A program made the position numbers and the translations under genes. The notes under the pieces were generated by a model. It did not search any database and was not told the origin of the DNA. It was given only the letters and a program-made list of their open reading frames with translations. Positions 24,273 through 24,386 of a stretch of DNA of 24,386 nt are shown here, in pieces. Where the stretch lies: NCBI GenBank assembly GCA_964612455.1, contig CAZTCB010000020.1, positions 1-24,386 on the forward strand, given 5' to 3'. The stretch is from SFEB01 sp964612455 (GTDB lineage Bacteria; Bacillota; Clostridia; Christensenellales; CAG-314). Every line of letters begins with the position of its first letter. Position 1 is the first letter of the stretch.

Positions 24273-24304
24273 GAATATTTGTTTTATTGACTAAAAAGCA
24301 AGAA
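24264..24304. repeat. Twelve-base direct repeat around the -35 box
   Basis: AAAAAGCAAGAA occurs at 24264-24275 and 24293-24304, 29 bases apart (almost three helical turns). The first copy covers the -35 box of the protease promoter. It may be a regulator site or a duplicated promoter element. Confidence 0.45.
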
Positions 24305-24329
24305 AAAAGCGTGGCAAAACCACGCTTTT
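24303..24329 (-). terminator. Terminator of the tRNA-Thr gene
   Basis: A 10-bp stem (24320-24329 with 24305-24314), a five-base loop and a T run on the minus strand, three bases after the tRNA CCA end. Confidence 0.88.
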
Positions 24330-24332
24330 AAC

Positions 24333-24386
24333 TGGAGCTAGTGGCCGGATTCGGACCGGCGACCTGCTGATTACGAATCAGCTGCT
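24333..24386 (-). tRNA. tRNA-Thr (anticodon CGU), partial
   Basis: The 3' part of a tRNA cut by the window edge. The anticodon stem GCTGA/TCAGC holds loop TTCGTAA, so the anticodon is CGT (decodes ACG, Thr). The T arm is GCCGG, loop TCCGAAT, CCGGC, and the acceptor end reads CACTAGCTCCA with encoded CCA (24333-24335). The 5' acceptor and D arm lie outside the window. Confidence 0.93.

Overview
The window looks like a chromosomal segment of an uncultivated Gram-positive anaerobe, most likely Bacillota/Clostridia. This is an inference. It rests on strong AGGAGG-type ribosome binding sites, TTGACA-17-TATAAT promoters, a single-chain glycyl-tRNA synthetase, lipoprotein solute-binding proteins, a BspA-type leucine-rich-repeat surface protein and a one-piece tmRNA. 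I see no insertion sequence, phage gene, integrase or CRISPR array.

Left part (1-3770): a minus-strand unit has ribosomal protein bS21 (rpsU, 684-863; only 59 codons), a strong terminator and a lineage-type hypothetical protein (184-561). Divergently, glyQS and an M29 aminopeptidase form a two-gene plus-strand operon with a consensus promoter and a terminator at 3730-3764.

Middle part (3850-21915): an 18-kb minus-strand cluster, read from right to left. It begins with a 2571-residue secreted subtilase fused to Ig-like domains, a long BspA-type LRR array and a C-terminal membrane anchor. An unidentified 506-residue lipoprotein follows, then a complete oligopeptide ABC importer in the order oppA, oppB, oppC, oppD, oppF, ending at a 13-bp-stem terminator. 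The importer is built on the standard Opp plan, but almost every subunit carries extra material. OppA has a large insertion and OppB has about 245 extracellular residues between TM1 and TM2. OppC has a smaller loop insertion, OppD has a basic N-terminal tail and an internal insertion, and OppF has about 168 extra C-terminal residues. The genes overlap or lie only a few bases apart. Two very stable hairpins sit immediately in front of the ribosome binding sites of the lipoprotein gene and of oppB.

Right part (21916-24386): a 0.3-kb stretch with no supportable gene is followed by ssrA (tmRNA, + strand) with its own promoter, a readable tag (AENNSVANTRLAFAA) and two terminators. Then, on the minus strand, come an HtrA-like lipoprotein protease overlapping a YcxB-like membrane protein. 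The window is cut by a partial tRNA-Thr(CGU) at its right edge.

Inferred biology: the giant protease would bind and cut protein outside the cell. The lipoproteins and the elaborated Opp complex would capture and import the peptides, and cytosolic peptidases, of which the M29 enzyme next door is one candidate, would finish the digestion. The unusual outward-facing additions across several subunits are the best candidate here for something undescribed.
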